A DNA stretch of 64,000 nucleotides from Adiantum capillus-veneris (taxonomy: Eukaryota; Streptophyta; Polypodiopsida; Polypodiales; Pteridaceae). This document shows, one piece after another, positions 9,123-24,057 of this stretch. Location of the stretch: NCBI GenBank assembly GCA_014529385.2, contig CM043944.1:72717884-72781883 (forward strand), read 5' to 3'. The stretch's first letter is position 1; each line of letters opens with the position of its first letter. The translations under genes and the position numbers were made by a program. Under the pieces are notes generated by a model. The model was not told the DNA's origin, did no database searches, and was given only the letters and a program-made list of their open reading frames with translations.

Positions 9123-12100
9123 TCATGTACCATCATAAAGAATCTTTTGCAAAGAGAGTGCTTCAGAGTCCTTGACAAGATCTTCATTGTTTGGCCCCTT
9201 GGAATTTTGGTTTGTGTTACACTCATGCTTCATGGAACAATACTTACATGAGATAGTTGCCTTTTGCTCTGGTAGATCCTTTGGTAGAAGGCGACCCAAG
9301 TAAGGCTTCAAGCGATAGCCGTTTACCTTCCTGGTGTGCTCTTTCCCATTCAAGTCCATAAGTTGATAGTAACTTGAATTGAAAGCCTTCTTGAATATGT
9401 ATGGCCCCTGCCATCTTGTTTCAAATTTGGCATCAAAACGATTATCGAGTCAATTGTCATACCTTAGCACAAGATCTCCTTCATTGATGCCTTTGTCCTT
9501 CCGTTTCTTGTCAAGCTTCTCCTTTGTCTGTGTGGCTTTCCTCTTATAGCACTCGTATGCTGCTTCTCTTTTCCACTCAAGCTCAGCTAAGGTAAGAAGT
9601 CGATCCATCCATGCTTCTTGATCATCTTGTGCTGATTTTCCATGAAGTCGCATTGTTGGAATGTTTAGTTCAATTGGCTGTAAAGCCTCTTGACCATAGA
9701 CCAAGTGAAATGGTGTGAACTCCGTGGCTTCCCTATATGTGGTTCGATACGCCCACAAGGCACCATCCAAGAAGTCATCCCACAACTTTGTCTTGTTTTT
9801 CACCATCTTTGTAATGATGCCTGCAATGACACCATTAGCTTTTTCTACCAAACCATTTGATTGGGGATAGTAGGGTGTAGTGTGATGATGTAGAATGCGA
9901 AGTTCTTCACAGACTTCTGTGAGCAATCCCTTTCTAAACCCTAGACCATTATCAGAAACAATCTCCAAAGGTGTGCCAAATCTACAACAAATGTGAGTGT
10001 AGACGAATTTGCTCACTGTCCTCTCATTTACCTTTGCCACACTTTGTGCTTCCACCCACCTAGTCATATAGTCTACAGCCACTAGAATGTAGAGTTTACC
10101 ATTTTTTGTTCTAGGCAGAGGACCCATAGCATCAATGCCCCACTTTTCAAAGGATCCATTTGCAAGCACAATTTGCCTTGGACCATAAATCAATCTTCTA
10201 TTCCCATTTACTTGACAATTGTGACAACTTTTACACCAATGTTGGACATCCACATGCAGACTTGGCCAAACATACCCCGCAAGCAAAATCTTCTTCACAG
10301 TTAATTCTTGGGAAAAATGACCACCACATGCCTCTTCATGCAAACCTTTTAGAATGGCTGGAATTTCCGCGATAGTTGGTACTCTTCTGCACACTTTATC
10401 CTTCCCTCTTTGATAGAGGGAGCCTTCTAGGAAGAGATACATGCTTGCCTTCTTCATGAGTCTCCTCTTCTCAGCTTTTGTGAAGTCTGGTGGAAACTCA
10501 CCCTCCAAAATGTAGCCAATGATGGGAGCCAATGACTCCAATCCCTGGTACCTCGGTTGCTTCACAACAGCCGCCACCATGATGACCTGCACTTCTTTCT
10601 TTACACATGCAACGGCTTGTTGTGCAAGTAAATCAGCATCTTCATTTTGTTTCCTAGGAATATGATATAATTGCACCTCCTCAAATTGATTAAATAGCCT
10701 ACGGATGGTATGAACTTTGGCCCTTAGTCTTTCATTTTTGCATGCCCAAATGCCTAAAATCTGCTTCACAATGAGAAGTGCATCCCCTTTTACCATGAGA
10801 CATTGTATCCCTTGGCCAATGCACATCTTCAAACCATGAAGTAGTGTGTCGTATTCTGCTTCATTGTTGCTAGCTGAACTTGGTAGATTGAACTTCTCTT
10901 TCATGACCACCTCTCCACTTGGGTTGAGCAACACTAGCCCTCCCCCTGCTTTTCCTGTGGCTCGACGAAAAGCTCCATCAAAGAACAAGGTAAAAGCATT
11001 AGGAATACTTTTTGGTGGTGGCAATGGTAGGGTCTTTACTTCAGGCACCTTAATCTCCTTTTCATGCACCCTATAAGTGAGAATCCCTGCCAATTGTGCA
11101 CGCACACTATCTTCTACCTTGAAAGAGTATTGAAACTCTTGCAACTCCATAATCCACTTTGAGATCCTAGTACTAAGATTCATTTGAGATGACACCCAAG
11201 GGAACAAATTCTCTGCGGTGAGGATTACAAAAGGTTCTGGGAGCAAGTAGGATCTAAACTTCCTTATCGCAAACATGAGAGAAAGCATCATGAGTTCTGC
11301 CTCCGTGTAGTCTCTCTCTAAAGCATTCATGACCCTACTAGCAAAGTAGATGGGCCACATCCTAGTACTACAGGGATCTTGTTGTAGCAAAACTGCACCA
11401 ATTGTTTCTTTCCCAGCACTAGAGCTAACAAAGAATGTGTACTCCCAACAAGGAGGCATGAGTGTTGGTAGCTCTGACAAAATGGCTTTAATGTTACAAA
11501 AGTACTCTTCAAGCTCATTAGACCATGCAAATTCTACTTGTTGTGTCAACTTTTGCAAAGGGTGAAGTAACTCCGAGGCTAAGTGAATGAAGCGTGACAT
11601 ATACTTCACCTTTTGAATGAATGAGATGACCTCCTTAAGACTCTTGGGTGATGGTATCTCAATAAGAGCCTTTGCCTTTGAAGGATCCACTTTAATGCCT
11701 TTGTAAGAAACTTTATGACCAAGCAAGATTACTTCATCCTCACCTATATGGCACTTGTCGGGGTTGAGTTGACCTCCCATGTCGTAGAGCTTATTTAAAC
11801 CTTCTTCTACCCTTTGTAGATGCAATGATTTTGAGCTATAAATACAGAAATCATCAATGAACACCCTAATTGACTTTCCAAAGAATGCTTGAAACACCAT
11901 ATTCATGAAACGTTGGAATGTTGCAGGAGCATTTGTCAGACCAAATGGCATGACTCTAAAAGCATAACAACCCCAAGGAGTGATAAAGGTTGTTTTCAAT
12001 TGATCCTCCAATGCAATCCATATTTGAAAGTAACCTGAGTAACCATCGCACACAGTGTACTTCTCATGACCAGCTACCTCATTTAGTATCTCATCCTGGA

Positions 12101-12707
12101 ATGGGAGGGGAAAGTGATCTCTTTTTGTTGCCTCATTGAGGGGACGGTAATCCACACACACCCTCCACTTGCCATTCTTCTTAGGAGTGACAACAACAGG
12201 AGAGACCCACTCTGAATTCTCCACTGGATAAATGAAACCTGCTGCTAGAAGCTTTCTTACCTCCTTGAGTAGAGCCTGTTCCTTTATAACTCCTAGCCTT
12301 TGTAGCTTCTGAGCTTTAGGTGTGGCCTCAGGCTTTAACTCAATCTTGTGTTGAAAAACATCTACCCCACGCACGTCGGTGTAGTCTTTAGCAAAAAGCC
12401 TAGGAAACTTCCTTAGCACACATTTGAACTCCTGTCTTTCATCCTTTGTAAGTGTTATTGATAGCATACCTTCATGCATCCCTTCATCTTGAACACCTTC
12501 ATTCTCTTGAGGACCTACCTCCTCCAAGCCTTGACAAGAGGTCTCTTGGTTGCTTGGCTTAAACCTTACCCCCATGACTTTGATGGAAGACTCCTCTTCA
12601 GTAATGCTGCCGCTACTTTCTTCTTCTGAAGTGCTATCGGTCCAACCTTCTTCCGTCTCACTTTGAGATGATTCTTCATGGAGCTCCTCTTGGTGTTGCT
12701 CCTTCAT
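9123..12707 (-). pseudogene. Gypsy B Pol: RT, RNase H and integrase
   Basis: An open frame of 1,085 codons (12707-9450) is followed by one TAA and an in-frame tail to 9123. An acidic linker leads to RT with VCDGYSGYFQIWI, PFGLTNAPATFQ and FIDDFCIYS (catalytic Asp pair near residues 285-286). RNase H shows FFDGAFRRATGKAGGG. The integrase has the H2C2 zinc region (GGHFSQELTV ... CKSCHNCQ) and a complete triad: Asp 859 in WGIDAMG, Asp 919 in VSDNG and Glu 955 in GLVEKANG, a D,D(35)E spacing. The tail includes a typical integrase C-terminal segment. RT, RNase H and IN look intact; only the integrase tail is cut by the stop. Element C, 6 kb away, is a related lineage. Confidence 0.92.
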
Positions 12708-12719
12708 GTCAAAGACAAC

Positions 12720-13241
12720 CTTCTTATGATTGTCATTTCTGCAAATTAATTTCCCAATCCTGCAAAGCTCGCATTTTCATTAGCCATGGTCTTCCTAGGA
12801 TAAATGGATAACCACTTCCCTTGGTCGACATAACATAAAAATCCACCGCTTTCTTAATGCCAAAGGCCTCTACAAAGACATTTTTACAAATGCCTACACA
12901 CCTAGCCTTGCCATCTTGACTTTGATTTTAGGTGTCTCATGGATGTGCATGCCTAGTCTTTGCATGAGTCCCTCTGTCATGATGCAAATTTGTGCACCCC
13001 CATCCACTAGACCTTTCCTAACCAATCTTCCTTTGATGTAACAGTCTAGCACCGGTGTAATGTCCTCATTCATTTCAGCTTGTGCAATTTTTACAACAGG
13101 CACACTCTCTTTTACCTTTCTCCTAGTGCTAACTGCCCTTGTTAAATCCCTCCTAACTTGTGGACATAATGCAAGAAATTGAGGCCATGAAATATCAGGA
13201 CCCTTACCTCTCATGTCTTCCAACAAGTTGTACGGAGCCAT
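12720..13241 (-). pseudogene. Gypsy B aspartic protease region
   Basis: LVDGGAQICIMTEGL is the protease active-site region, in the DGGA rather than the DTGA/DSGA form, a variant seen in plant gypsy elements. The first half is in the main polyprotein frame (13241-12894). The second half (YPFILGRPWLMKMRALQDW) reads in another frame until about 12,720, where the main frame resumes at the Pol ORF. Two frame shifts therefore bracket this part. The protease would mature Gag and Pol; this copy probably cannot. Confidence 0.8.
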
Positions 13242-13415
13242 ACCATGTCCAAGAGGGAAGTCTTGGAGGTTTATACGATGTCGAGTCCTCTTGGTTTCCT
13301 TGGTCTCCTTTGCCTTTTTTCCTTGTCCATGGTCACTCTATGATGTGACTCCTTCTTTCTCTTTACCTTTCCCTTGGCCACGCTTAATGCCATTGGCTTC
13401 CATGTCAACCTCATT

Positions 13416-14456
13416 TTAATTTGTCACCTCTACCACATGCACATTTGGATCTGGCAAAGGTGGAACTCCTTCTACCCCTTGTGGAGGTAGTCTTGGTCCA
13501 TTTGGCCTTTGTAGAAGCCTTGGTTGTTGACCAGCTCCTTCTCCTACATTCATCACTGAGTAATTCAAGTTAGGTCTCCCTGGCTCTCCACGGGGCCAAG
13601 GACAATTATACATCCCATGTCCAGACTCTCCGCAATTCCAACATTGCAAGACTCTCCTAGTTCGTGGCTCTCTCTCTTCTGACTTCTTTGCTTGTCCCTT
13701 TCAACCTACAGCTTGTGCAAGGTGAATTGACAGGCTGCTTAAAGATTCATTTAACTTCTCAATCACTTTAGCCGTTACCTCAGGAAGCTCCCTAGATGTT
13801 GATGCTTGTGACTTACCTTTGGGTCTAAGACCTTCTATTGGAACCTCTCCCCTTAAGCACTTGAGTTTCCCATACTTCTCAGCAGCCCTAGTTTCAGCTG
13901 CATCAAAAGTAGCAGGTGCACCCGCCTCAACTTTTACCTTAAGGTCAGGAAAGAGTCCGGCTATGAACCTCTCCTTCTTTAAAAATTCTGCACCATCACC
14001 AAGGTTAGCAACATTTCGTATCCATAGATCCCAAAGACGTAGAAACTCTTGCTTGTACAAGTAGTAGTCATCTAAGTCTTTTTGCTTATGAGAAACAATG
14101 TCTTGCCATAGTTTTTGAGTGTTTTGGGGATAAAAGAAGTATCTCTTAAAACGATTCAAAACTTCTGTGTAATTCCCCTTAACTTCCTCAGGCAAAGAGT
14201 CAAACCAAGTACTAGCATCTTTCCTAAGGACCACCTCAAACATTTCTACATGTTCTTGATCAGTTACTATCCTCTTGATACGGCAAGACATCTTGAAATT
14301 CGCTATAAATAATTCTGCATCCTCTCCAGGCTCTCCAAAGAAAAGAGGATATCCAGACATTTGGCGTTGGCTCTCCATTGAATTGATTTCAAAGTGACGC
14401 GTTTTTGTTTTTTCTTTCTTTAAAAGATTTACACAATAATATTTTTTAAATTGCAA
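13416..14456 (-). pseudogene. Gypsy B Gag with CCHC zinc knuckle
   Basis: A 251-codon Gag ORF (14456-13701) is followed in the same frame, across one TGA, by a basic segment and the zinc knuckle CWNCGESGHGMYNC (CX2CX4HX4C). The frame then stops at TAA 13418-13416. The N-terminal half has the retrotransposon gag signature (DASTWFDSLP, W..L...F...F...). A further TAG lies near 13,340 in the same frame. Gag packages element RNA into virus-like particles in the cytoplasm. Confidence 0.9.
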
Positions 14457-14970
14457 TCTATTCTACAACAAAATAAAAATATTCACATCAAATGACCTAT
14501 GATAATCAATAAGAGGTAGAATGACAGGGTTTGGTGATGCGAGAATTTCTCCTACTCTTTGGGCACCAAACATGAATACCATACGTTGTTGAAAATGGAT
14601 TTTTCTACTAATTGCAATGTTTACTCTAATGTGTGGAGTGAAATGAAAGGGAAAAACCTGTATTCCTGGGCCATTATCCATGGTCTATGCATGACCTAAT
14701 TCTTAAAACAAAACAAAAATATAGACGTCCAAACTAAGGTTGTACCTAATGAGAGGCAAAATAAAAGGATTTACTGATGCGTTTTTCTTTACCAACCTAA
14801 GAGGACCTAAAATTCTACTAATTACTCGCTGAAATTGCAACTTAGTACTAACAATTATGTGTACCTTTTGCCTTGCAATGGGAATGAAGGGATCATACAA
14901 ATTCTCGTGATTCATGCAAGCTACTTGATTATGCTAAAGGTTGAGCCTTCACAAAACATACACAAACCGA

Positions 14971-14988
14971 TCCTCAGTGGGGGCACCA
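14971..14988 (-). promoter_or_regulatory. Primer-binding site of gypsy B
   Basis: Three bases after the 5' LTR end, the minus strand reads TGGTGCCCCCACTGAGG. TGG is the required complement of a tRNA CCA end. The position is right; I do not assign the tRNA. Confidence 0.65.
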
Positions 14989-14991
14989 ATT

Positions 14992-17726
<2,735 letters not shown>

Positions 17727-17730
17727 ATAT

Positions 17731-18755
17731 CCATGGTAGGCTAAAACCACCTCATTTCCACTTGGAGCCTTTGTAGAGAGAGATTTCGGCCTCTTTTGCG
17801 TGACATTTCCGGAGCCCACAATTGACCATTTTCAACGCCGTCTCACATGAGACATGAGGGGTAAGTTCTTTACTCGATAATGGTCCATTTTGAACGGCCG
17901 GTAGCTAATCTAAAGCCTTAGAAAAAACCCTAGAAATCGAGTAGTGCTCGAAGACGTATGACCTAAACCTGACCATAGCGGGCTGCCAGCTTGACCAAAT
18001 TGGATGGGATTTGAACCATAGCCTGCCCTAACATAATAGGACCTTTCTATACCATCAGATGACCATTCGACTGGGGTCAAGGGGGTCCCCATTAGAAAAG
18101 TTAGGTTTTTGACAAATGCCAGAATTCCGACTTGACTCCATAGATGGCTTGCTAATGAGGTCCATATACAATGTATATGATTGGTTTGGTGAAATCCATC
18201 AAGCAAAGCCGTCGAAAAGCAAAAAACGGCTTGAAGGTTACAAAGCTTCAATTCGACATAGGAGGCCAAACTGACTCCAAATGAGCCAGAATTGGACAGG
18301 TTGCTTCACGACTACGTTACAGACAAGTCCAAAGCCTCAAAGTTGACTGACCAACCCAATAGACAGAGTAATCAGAAAAAATGGTGATTTCAGAGTCAAC
18401 AGAGCACAAAGTGATGCCATCATGACCAAACTTGACCAAATTCAATTTAGGACTTGTATTAGGTCTATGAAACATGTCTAGGTCAAAATTTGTGGGTTTT
18501 GCAAAGTTTTTGTCACTGAAGCTAATAATCGCGATTATTTACTTTTGCATCAGTTTTGCTTGGAAATTGTCAAATCACCTCACCTATCATGTGTACACAC
18601 CCATTACATGCTAAAAATCAAGTATGAGCCATAATGACTACCCATTACTTGTAAAATTACCAAAAAATGCAAAGAAGTCTTTGCAAGCCAAAATTGGGGT
18701 TATAAACAACTTTTATTGATTCAAATCACCTCATATCTCATACCCAAGGTCTATA
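17731..18755. other. Unassigned noncoding DNA
   Basis: No recognisable coding sequence or repeat structure. This is the right flank of gypsy B, so it may continue the sequence left of 6348 (possibly the LTR of gypsy A). It ends where the truncated gypsy C protease begins. A minus-strand open frame at 17,910-18,269 has no recognisable domain. Confidence 0.5.
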
Positions 18756-20140
18756 CCATGCATAGAATGGGAGGATATCCTATTATACTAGGCAGACCAT
18801 GGTTACCTGCGGTGGGAGCTGTTCAAGATTGGCGACATGGTAGGATTAGCCTCTATGGAAAGACAGGTACCAAGAAGCTTTATAATATGGACACAAGGAA
18901 ACGATTAGAGGAGCTTTATGAAGATGAGGATGAGTCTAGTGATGAAGACTCTTCCACGGTGACAGATAAGGATAGTGATAGCACTACCAGCAGTGATGAG
19001 GATGCTGATGTTGCATTTCTTTTGATGGACAAAGAAATCCAGGAGTTTGGTTTAGTTGCAGTTGCGAATGAGGTTGAAGATGAAAGTGAAGGGCCTTATG
19101 AATTTATTGAAGGGCTGATGAAAACCAAGGTTGAGTTGTCAAAGAAGCAGGAATTGATGACACAAATGATCAGCGGAGACCTCTCAGCTATGGAGAAGGA
19201 GATATATTTGCACATGCTGTCTAGTTTTCCTGATTTGTTCATTACTTCATATGAAGAGATCAGAGGGTTCAAGGGTGAAGAGATACATATAGAGCTGAAA
19301 GAAGGTGCTAAGCCAGTGCGGCAAAGGCTAAGAAGGATGGGTCAAGAGAAAATGAAAGCCTTGCGGGAAGAGGTGGACAATTTATTGAACGCAGGGTTTA
19401 TAGTTCCAGTGGAGACCACAGAATGGGTGAGTCCTGTTGTAGTCAGTCTAGAGAAGGATGGAAAGTGGAGGATTTGTGTAGATTTTAAACCCTTAAATGC
19501 AGCCAATAAGAAGAACCCATATTCTCTTCCATTCATCGATCAGATCTTGGATTCAATGGCAGGTTATGAGAGGTACAGTGTGTGTGATGGTTTTTCAGGC
19601 TATTTTCAGACCACTTTTATTACGCCGTGGGGCTGCTATTGCTACACAGTATTGCCATTTGGGTTGTCAAATGGACCTTCCTTCTATCAAGAGAGAGCAA
19701 ATTGGGTGTTGGAACCATTCATTGGTAGTTGTGTTAAAGCTTTTATGGATGACTTCTGTGTTTATAGCAGTAGGGTTGAACAACATGAGAAGCTGCAGAC
19801 GGTATTGTCTCGATATGATGAATGTGGAGGACAACTAAATCCAAAGATATGTCATCTAGCACAGCCAAGGGTGAAGTTATTGGGCCACATGGTGTCAGAA
19901 AATGGCATTGAGGCTGATCCAGACAAGTTAAGTCTATTATTCTTCTTCCATCACCTACGAGTACGAAGCGATTGGCAACCTTTATACACAAAGTGAAGTA
20001 CATGGCAAGGTTTATTCCATTGTCTTCTCATATTATTTATCCATTACAACAAGTGGCAAAGCATGATCCATTGCAATGGGATGACAATTGTGAAGAAGTG
20101 TTTCAAGAGGTGAAAGAGGTGTTAGGGGGGTTGTCAGCCA
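18756..20140 (+). pseudogene. Gypsy C Pol, first part (protease end and RT)
   Basis: After the protease end, an acidic serine-rich linker (DEDESSDEDSS) leads into RT: WVSPVVVSLEKDGKWRICVD, VCDGFSGYFQ, TTFITPWGCYCYTVLPFGL and FMDDFCVYSS. Compared with gypsy B, about ten residues are missing between GYFQ and TTFITPWG, an in-frame deletion in the palm region. A frameshift near 19,985 moves the frame into KYMARFIPLSSHIIYPLQ. The copia element enters at 20,140. Confidence 0.88.
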
Positions 20141-20913
20141 TGTTAAGTATGGAGTCTGATTTACCCTTGTAATTTTCTGTGGTAAAAGCGCACATTTTTA
20201 AGGTCCCCATTATGAGGAGAAGCCATTGTGCGTGAAGGAAAATCACTCACCGGAAACCAAAATTTTCACGGACAAGATTTAGGGGCAACTTTAAAGGCCT
20301 CGGGGGTGGAGGCCCTCGAGACTTTTTTTTTCGCCAGAATATCCTTTTTCGCCGGAATATTATGACCGGACGGCGGCCGAAAAGTGGTCGGAAAACAACC
20401 GGTCGGTTGGCCGGTGGCCGGTAGTCAATGTCCGATGGCCGGTGGTCGGAAGTCAATGGCCGGTGGCCGAATTCAAAAGCGGACTTGTCTTCTCAAGGGC
20501 GGCCACACATGGGCGGATTGGAGGGTCCAATTTGGACTTATTCGCACAAGGGAGGCTACACATGGTTGTCTCTCATAAGAGAGGGCAGCCCTTTTGGCCT
20601 ATAAAAGGAGGCCATTTCTACACACATTTCATAGTGTGAAGTTGATGCAACAAGGTGAGTGTGAGGTGGTGAGAGTGAAGCAAGGCGGGAGCTCCATTAA
20701 GGGTATAATCCCTTTGTAAACTACTTCTTGTTTTGAAGTACTAAAGCCATTGAGTGGCTGCTTTCCCGTGGACGTAGCCCACATTGGGTGAACCACGTAT
20801 ATCGTGTGTACTCTCTCTCTCTCTCTACTCTATAATCTCGTGTATATAAATCTGTCTCTCTCCATTAAGTAATCTACTCAATTATCTATTTAGCTACGTC
20901 TTATTTCCTAACA
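20141..20913 (+). repeat. 5' LTR of nested copia
   Basis: This 773-bp LTR contains GC-rich tandem pieces of the form GGCCGGTGGTCGGAAGTCAAT, a TATA box (TATAAAAGG at 20,600) and a CT-rich stretch downstream. It differs from the 3' LTR by small indels in the GGCCGG repeats and the CT run. Confidence 0.93.
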
Positions 20914-20986
20914 ACTAGTATCAGAGCAAGGTTTGCTCATAGCTAAATTATCTCAAGGAAAGGATTCCTTGAATTGAGTGGGAGTT

Positions 20987-21613
20987 ATGACGGAGGAAGG
21001 GAAGCTCAAGATTGAGAAGTTCAACGGCAAAAACTACGAACATTGGAAGATGCAGATTGAAGACTATCTCTACTAGAAGGACCTCTATTTGCCACTAGGC
21101 GGTCTTGCGAAGAAGCCCGCAACAATGGCACATGAAGCATGGATTGTCCTTGATCGAAAGGCACTGGGAACAATCCGGTTAAGCTTGGCGTGAACGGTGG
21201 CCTTCAATGTTTTGGAGATGAAGACCACGGAGGACTTGATGAAGTCACTTGGCGACTTCTACGAGAAACCATCGGCATCCAATAAGGTATTTCTTATGAA
21301 GTGCTTGTTCAATCTAAAGATGGCATAGAATGATTCAGTTGTAGAACACCTAAATGACTTTAACACAAAAATAAGTCAACTTCTATCAGTGAAAATCAAT
21401 TTTGATGACGAAGTGTGAGCTCTCCTTATACTATCATCTCTACCGGATAGTTGGGACAGCCTTGTGATGGCTATAAGTAATTCTATCTCTGGCTCAAATA
21501 CTCTCAAGTTTGATGATGTTGTGGGTGTTCTCCTAAGCGAGGAAATGCGAAGGAGAAGCACAGGAGAATCATCAAGTGCTGCACTATCAGTGGAAACAAG
21601 AGGAAGGCTTAAG
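20987..21613 (+). pseudogene. Copia Gag, N-terminal part
   Basis: It starts MTEEGKLKIEKFNGKNYEHWK, a typical copia gag (UBN2-like) opening, and later shows SSLPDSWDSLVMAI. At least four in-frame stops occur. It breaks off near 21,613, where sequence homologous to the LTR begins. No zinc knuckle or protease follows. Confidence 0.85.
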
Positions 21614-21913
21614 GAGAATATTCTTTTTTGCCGAAATATTCTTTTTCGCCAGAATATTATGGCCGGACGGCGGCCGGATAGTGGTCGGAAAACAACCGGT
21701 CCGTTGGCCGTTGGCCGACAGTCAATGGCCGATGGCCGGTGGTCGGAAGTCAATGGCCGGTGGCCGAATTCAAAAGCGGACTTGTCTTCTCAAGGGCGGC
21801 CACACATGGGCGGATTGGAGGGTCCAATTTGGACTTATTTGCACAAGGGCGGCTACACATGGCTGTCTCTCATAAGAGAGGGCAGCCCTTTTGGCCTATA
21901 AAAGGAGGCCTAC
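21614..21913 (+). repeat. LTR-derived fragment inside the copia coding region
   Basis: The stretch GAATATTCTTTTTTGCCG ... GGCCTATAAAAGGAGGCC matches LTR positions of about 20,330-20,615, in the same orientation. It includes the GGCCGG repeats and the TATA box (21,897-21,904). It joins gag directly to the integrase end and replaces all sequence between them. Confidence 0.88.
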
Positions 21914-23997
21914 CGCTTGAGCTTTGGGCGGAAGCTGTAAGTACGTCTGTGTACTTAATCAATCGGTCACCCTCAACGGCATTGGATGGGGGAATTCCAG
22001 AAGAGGCATGGACAGGTTAACCGGTGAATTATGCATTTCTCAAAGTGTTTGGGTGTGAGGCTTTCATGCACATAGATAGAAGCCTAAGATCAAATTTAGA
22101 TGCAAAGTCCAAAAAGTGTTTCTTCATTGGCTATGGAGAAGGAGACTTTGGGTATCGCCTATGGAATCCTGAAGATGGTAAAATCTTAAGGAGTAGGGAT
22201 GTAATTTTTAACAAACAAAATATGTACAGAGATTACTTGGAATGAAAACAAACAAAAGAAACAGGTGATGAGTACATGGAGCTTGAGGACGGTGAAGACT
22301 CAAGGACTGCAAACGGTGACAATGTGCAACAACGTCAACCAAATGAGGAGCCTCAACCTATTCCCCGAAGATCTACAAGAGCAAGTAGACCTCCAGAAAG
22401 GTTTGTGCCTTCCTTCAACCATCTCTTGATCTCAGATTCTGGAGATCCGGAATCATGTGAAGAAGCTATGCAACATGAATCCAAAGAAGAATGGACGAAG
22501 AGCATGCAAGTGGATATGGACTCACTACATCACAACCAAACATGGGAGTTGGTTGAGTTGCCTAAAGGTAAGCGGGCACTTCAAAACAAATGGGTGTACA
22601 AACTAAAGGAAGAAGAAGGTGGGAAGAAAAGGTACAAGTCTAGGCTTGTGGTAAAAGGTTTTTCTCAAAAGAAAGGTATTCACTTCAATGAAATATTTTC
22701 TCCTGTTGTAAAAATGAACACAATTAGGCTTGTCTTAAGCCTTGTGGCTGCTCATGATCTAAATCTCGAGCAAATGGATGTAAATACGGCATTCCCTCAC
22801 GGTGACTCAGAGGAGGAAATCTACATGCTTCAACCAAAGGAGTATGAAGTAAAAGGTAAGGAGAAAATGGTTTGCAGATTAAAGAAGAGCTTGTATGGTT
22901 TAAAGCAAGCATCAAGACAATGGTACTTGAAGTTTGATCGATGGATGTTGGATCATGGATTCACAAGATGCAACTCGGATCATTGCGTCTACACGGAGAA
23001 TTTGGGAGATGGGAAATTCATCATCCTAATGTTGTATGTTGATGACATGTTGATTGCAAGTGCTAACATGCAGGACATCAAAAACCTAAAAGAGGAGCTG
23101 TCCAAATCTTTTTCAATGAAAGATTTAGGTGCTGCAAAGAGGATACTTGGTATGAAAATATCAAGGGACAGGACGAAGAAGACAATAAAGCTATCTCAAG
23201 AAGATTACATCAAGAAGGTACTAGAAAGGTTCGCAATGCAAAATGCAAAACCAGTTTCTACACCTTTGGCTGGTCATTTTAAACTAACGAAGGATATGTG
23301 TCCAAAGACACAAGAGGAGATAGCCTATATGTCTAAACTTCCATATGCTACAGCGGTAGGTTCTCTAATGTATGCTATGGTTTGGACAAGGCCAGACATT
23401 GCACCTGCAGTGGGAGTTGTGAGTAGGTTCATGGACAACCCACGTAAAGAGCATTGGCAAGCTGTGAAGTGGATACTTAGGTATCTAAAAGGGACAACAA
23501 CAAATGCTTTGTATTTTGGAGGAACTGATATTTTTCTAGAAGGCTATGCTGATGCAGATATGGCAGGTGACAAAGATACTCGAAGGAGCACTACTGGCTA
23601 TGTGTTCACGGTTGGAGGCACAGCAGTAAGCTGGGCTTCAAAGCTGCAGAAAGTGGTTTCACTTTCTACCACGGAAGCAGAGTATGTAGCAATGACGGAG
23701 GCAAGCAAAGAAATTATGTGGCTTCACAGATTCTTAGAAGAGCTTGGATTCAAACAAGACAATTGTGTCTTGTACAGTGATAGCCAAAGCGCTATCCATC
23801 TTGCGAAGAACTCAGTCTTTCATTCAAGGACAAAGCACATTGAGGTGAGATATCACTTCATACGCACTCTTTTGGAAGAGGGACAACTAAAGTTAGGAAA
23901 GGTGCATACAAGTGAAAATCCCGCAGACATGTTTACAAAGGTGGTCAACAAGGAGAAGTTGAGCTTTTGCTCATCTTCAATCGGCATTCAAGGATAA
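21914..23997 (+). pseudogene. Copia integrase end, RT and RNase H
   Basis: The first part (LPLELWAEAVSTSVYLINRSP ... KVFGCEAF) is the C-terminal integrase region. Stops lie at about 22,018 and 22,243, and then a 573-codon ORF (22,276-23,997) holds copia RT with WVYKLKEEEG, AAHDLNLEQMDVNTAFPHG, SLYGLKQASRQW and LYVDDMLIAS, and RNase H with DADMAGDKDTRRSTTGY and STTEAEYVAM. RT and RNase H look complete; the integrase catalytic core is absent, so the copy is not autonomous. Confidence 0.92.
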
Positions 23998-24057
23998 GAA
24001 GCCAGAATGGAAAGCAGTCACAGGTTTGGTTTTGAGATCAGTCTCCAAGTGGGAGAT

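Noticed and set aside
20247-20639. Overlapping Arg/Pro and Gly/Arg ORFs at 20.2-20.6, 21.4-22.0 and 24.2-24.5 kb
   Set aside because: They are frames of the GC-rich GGCCGG repeats in the copia LTR and its internal fragment.
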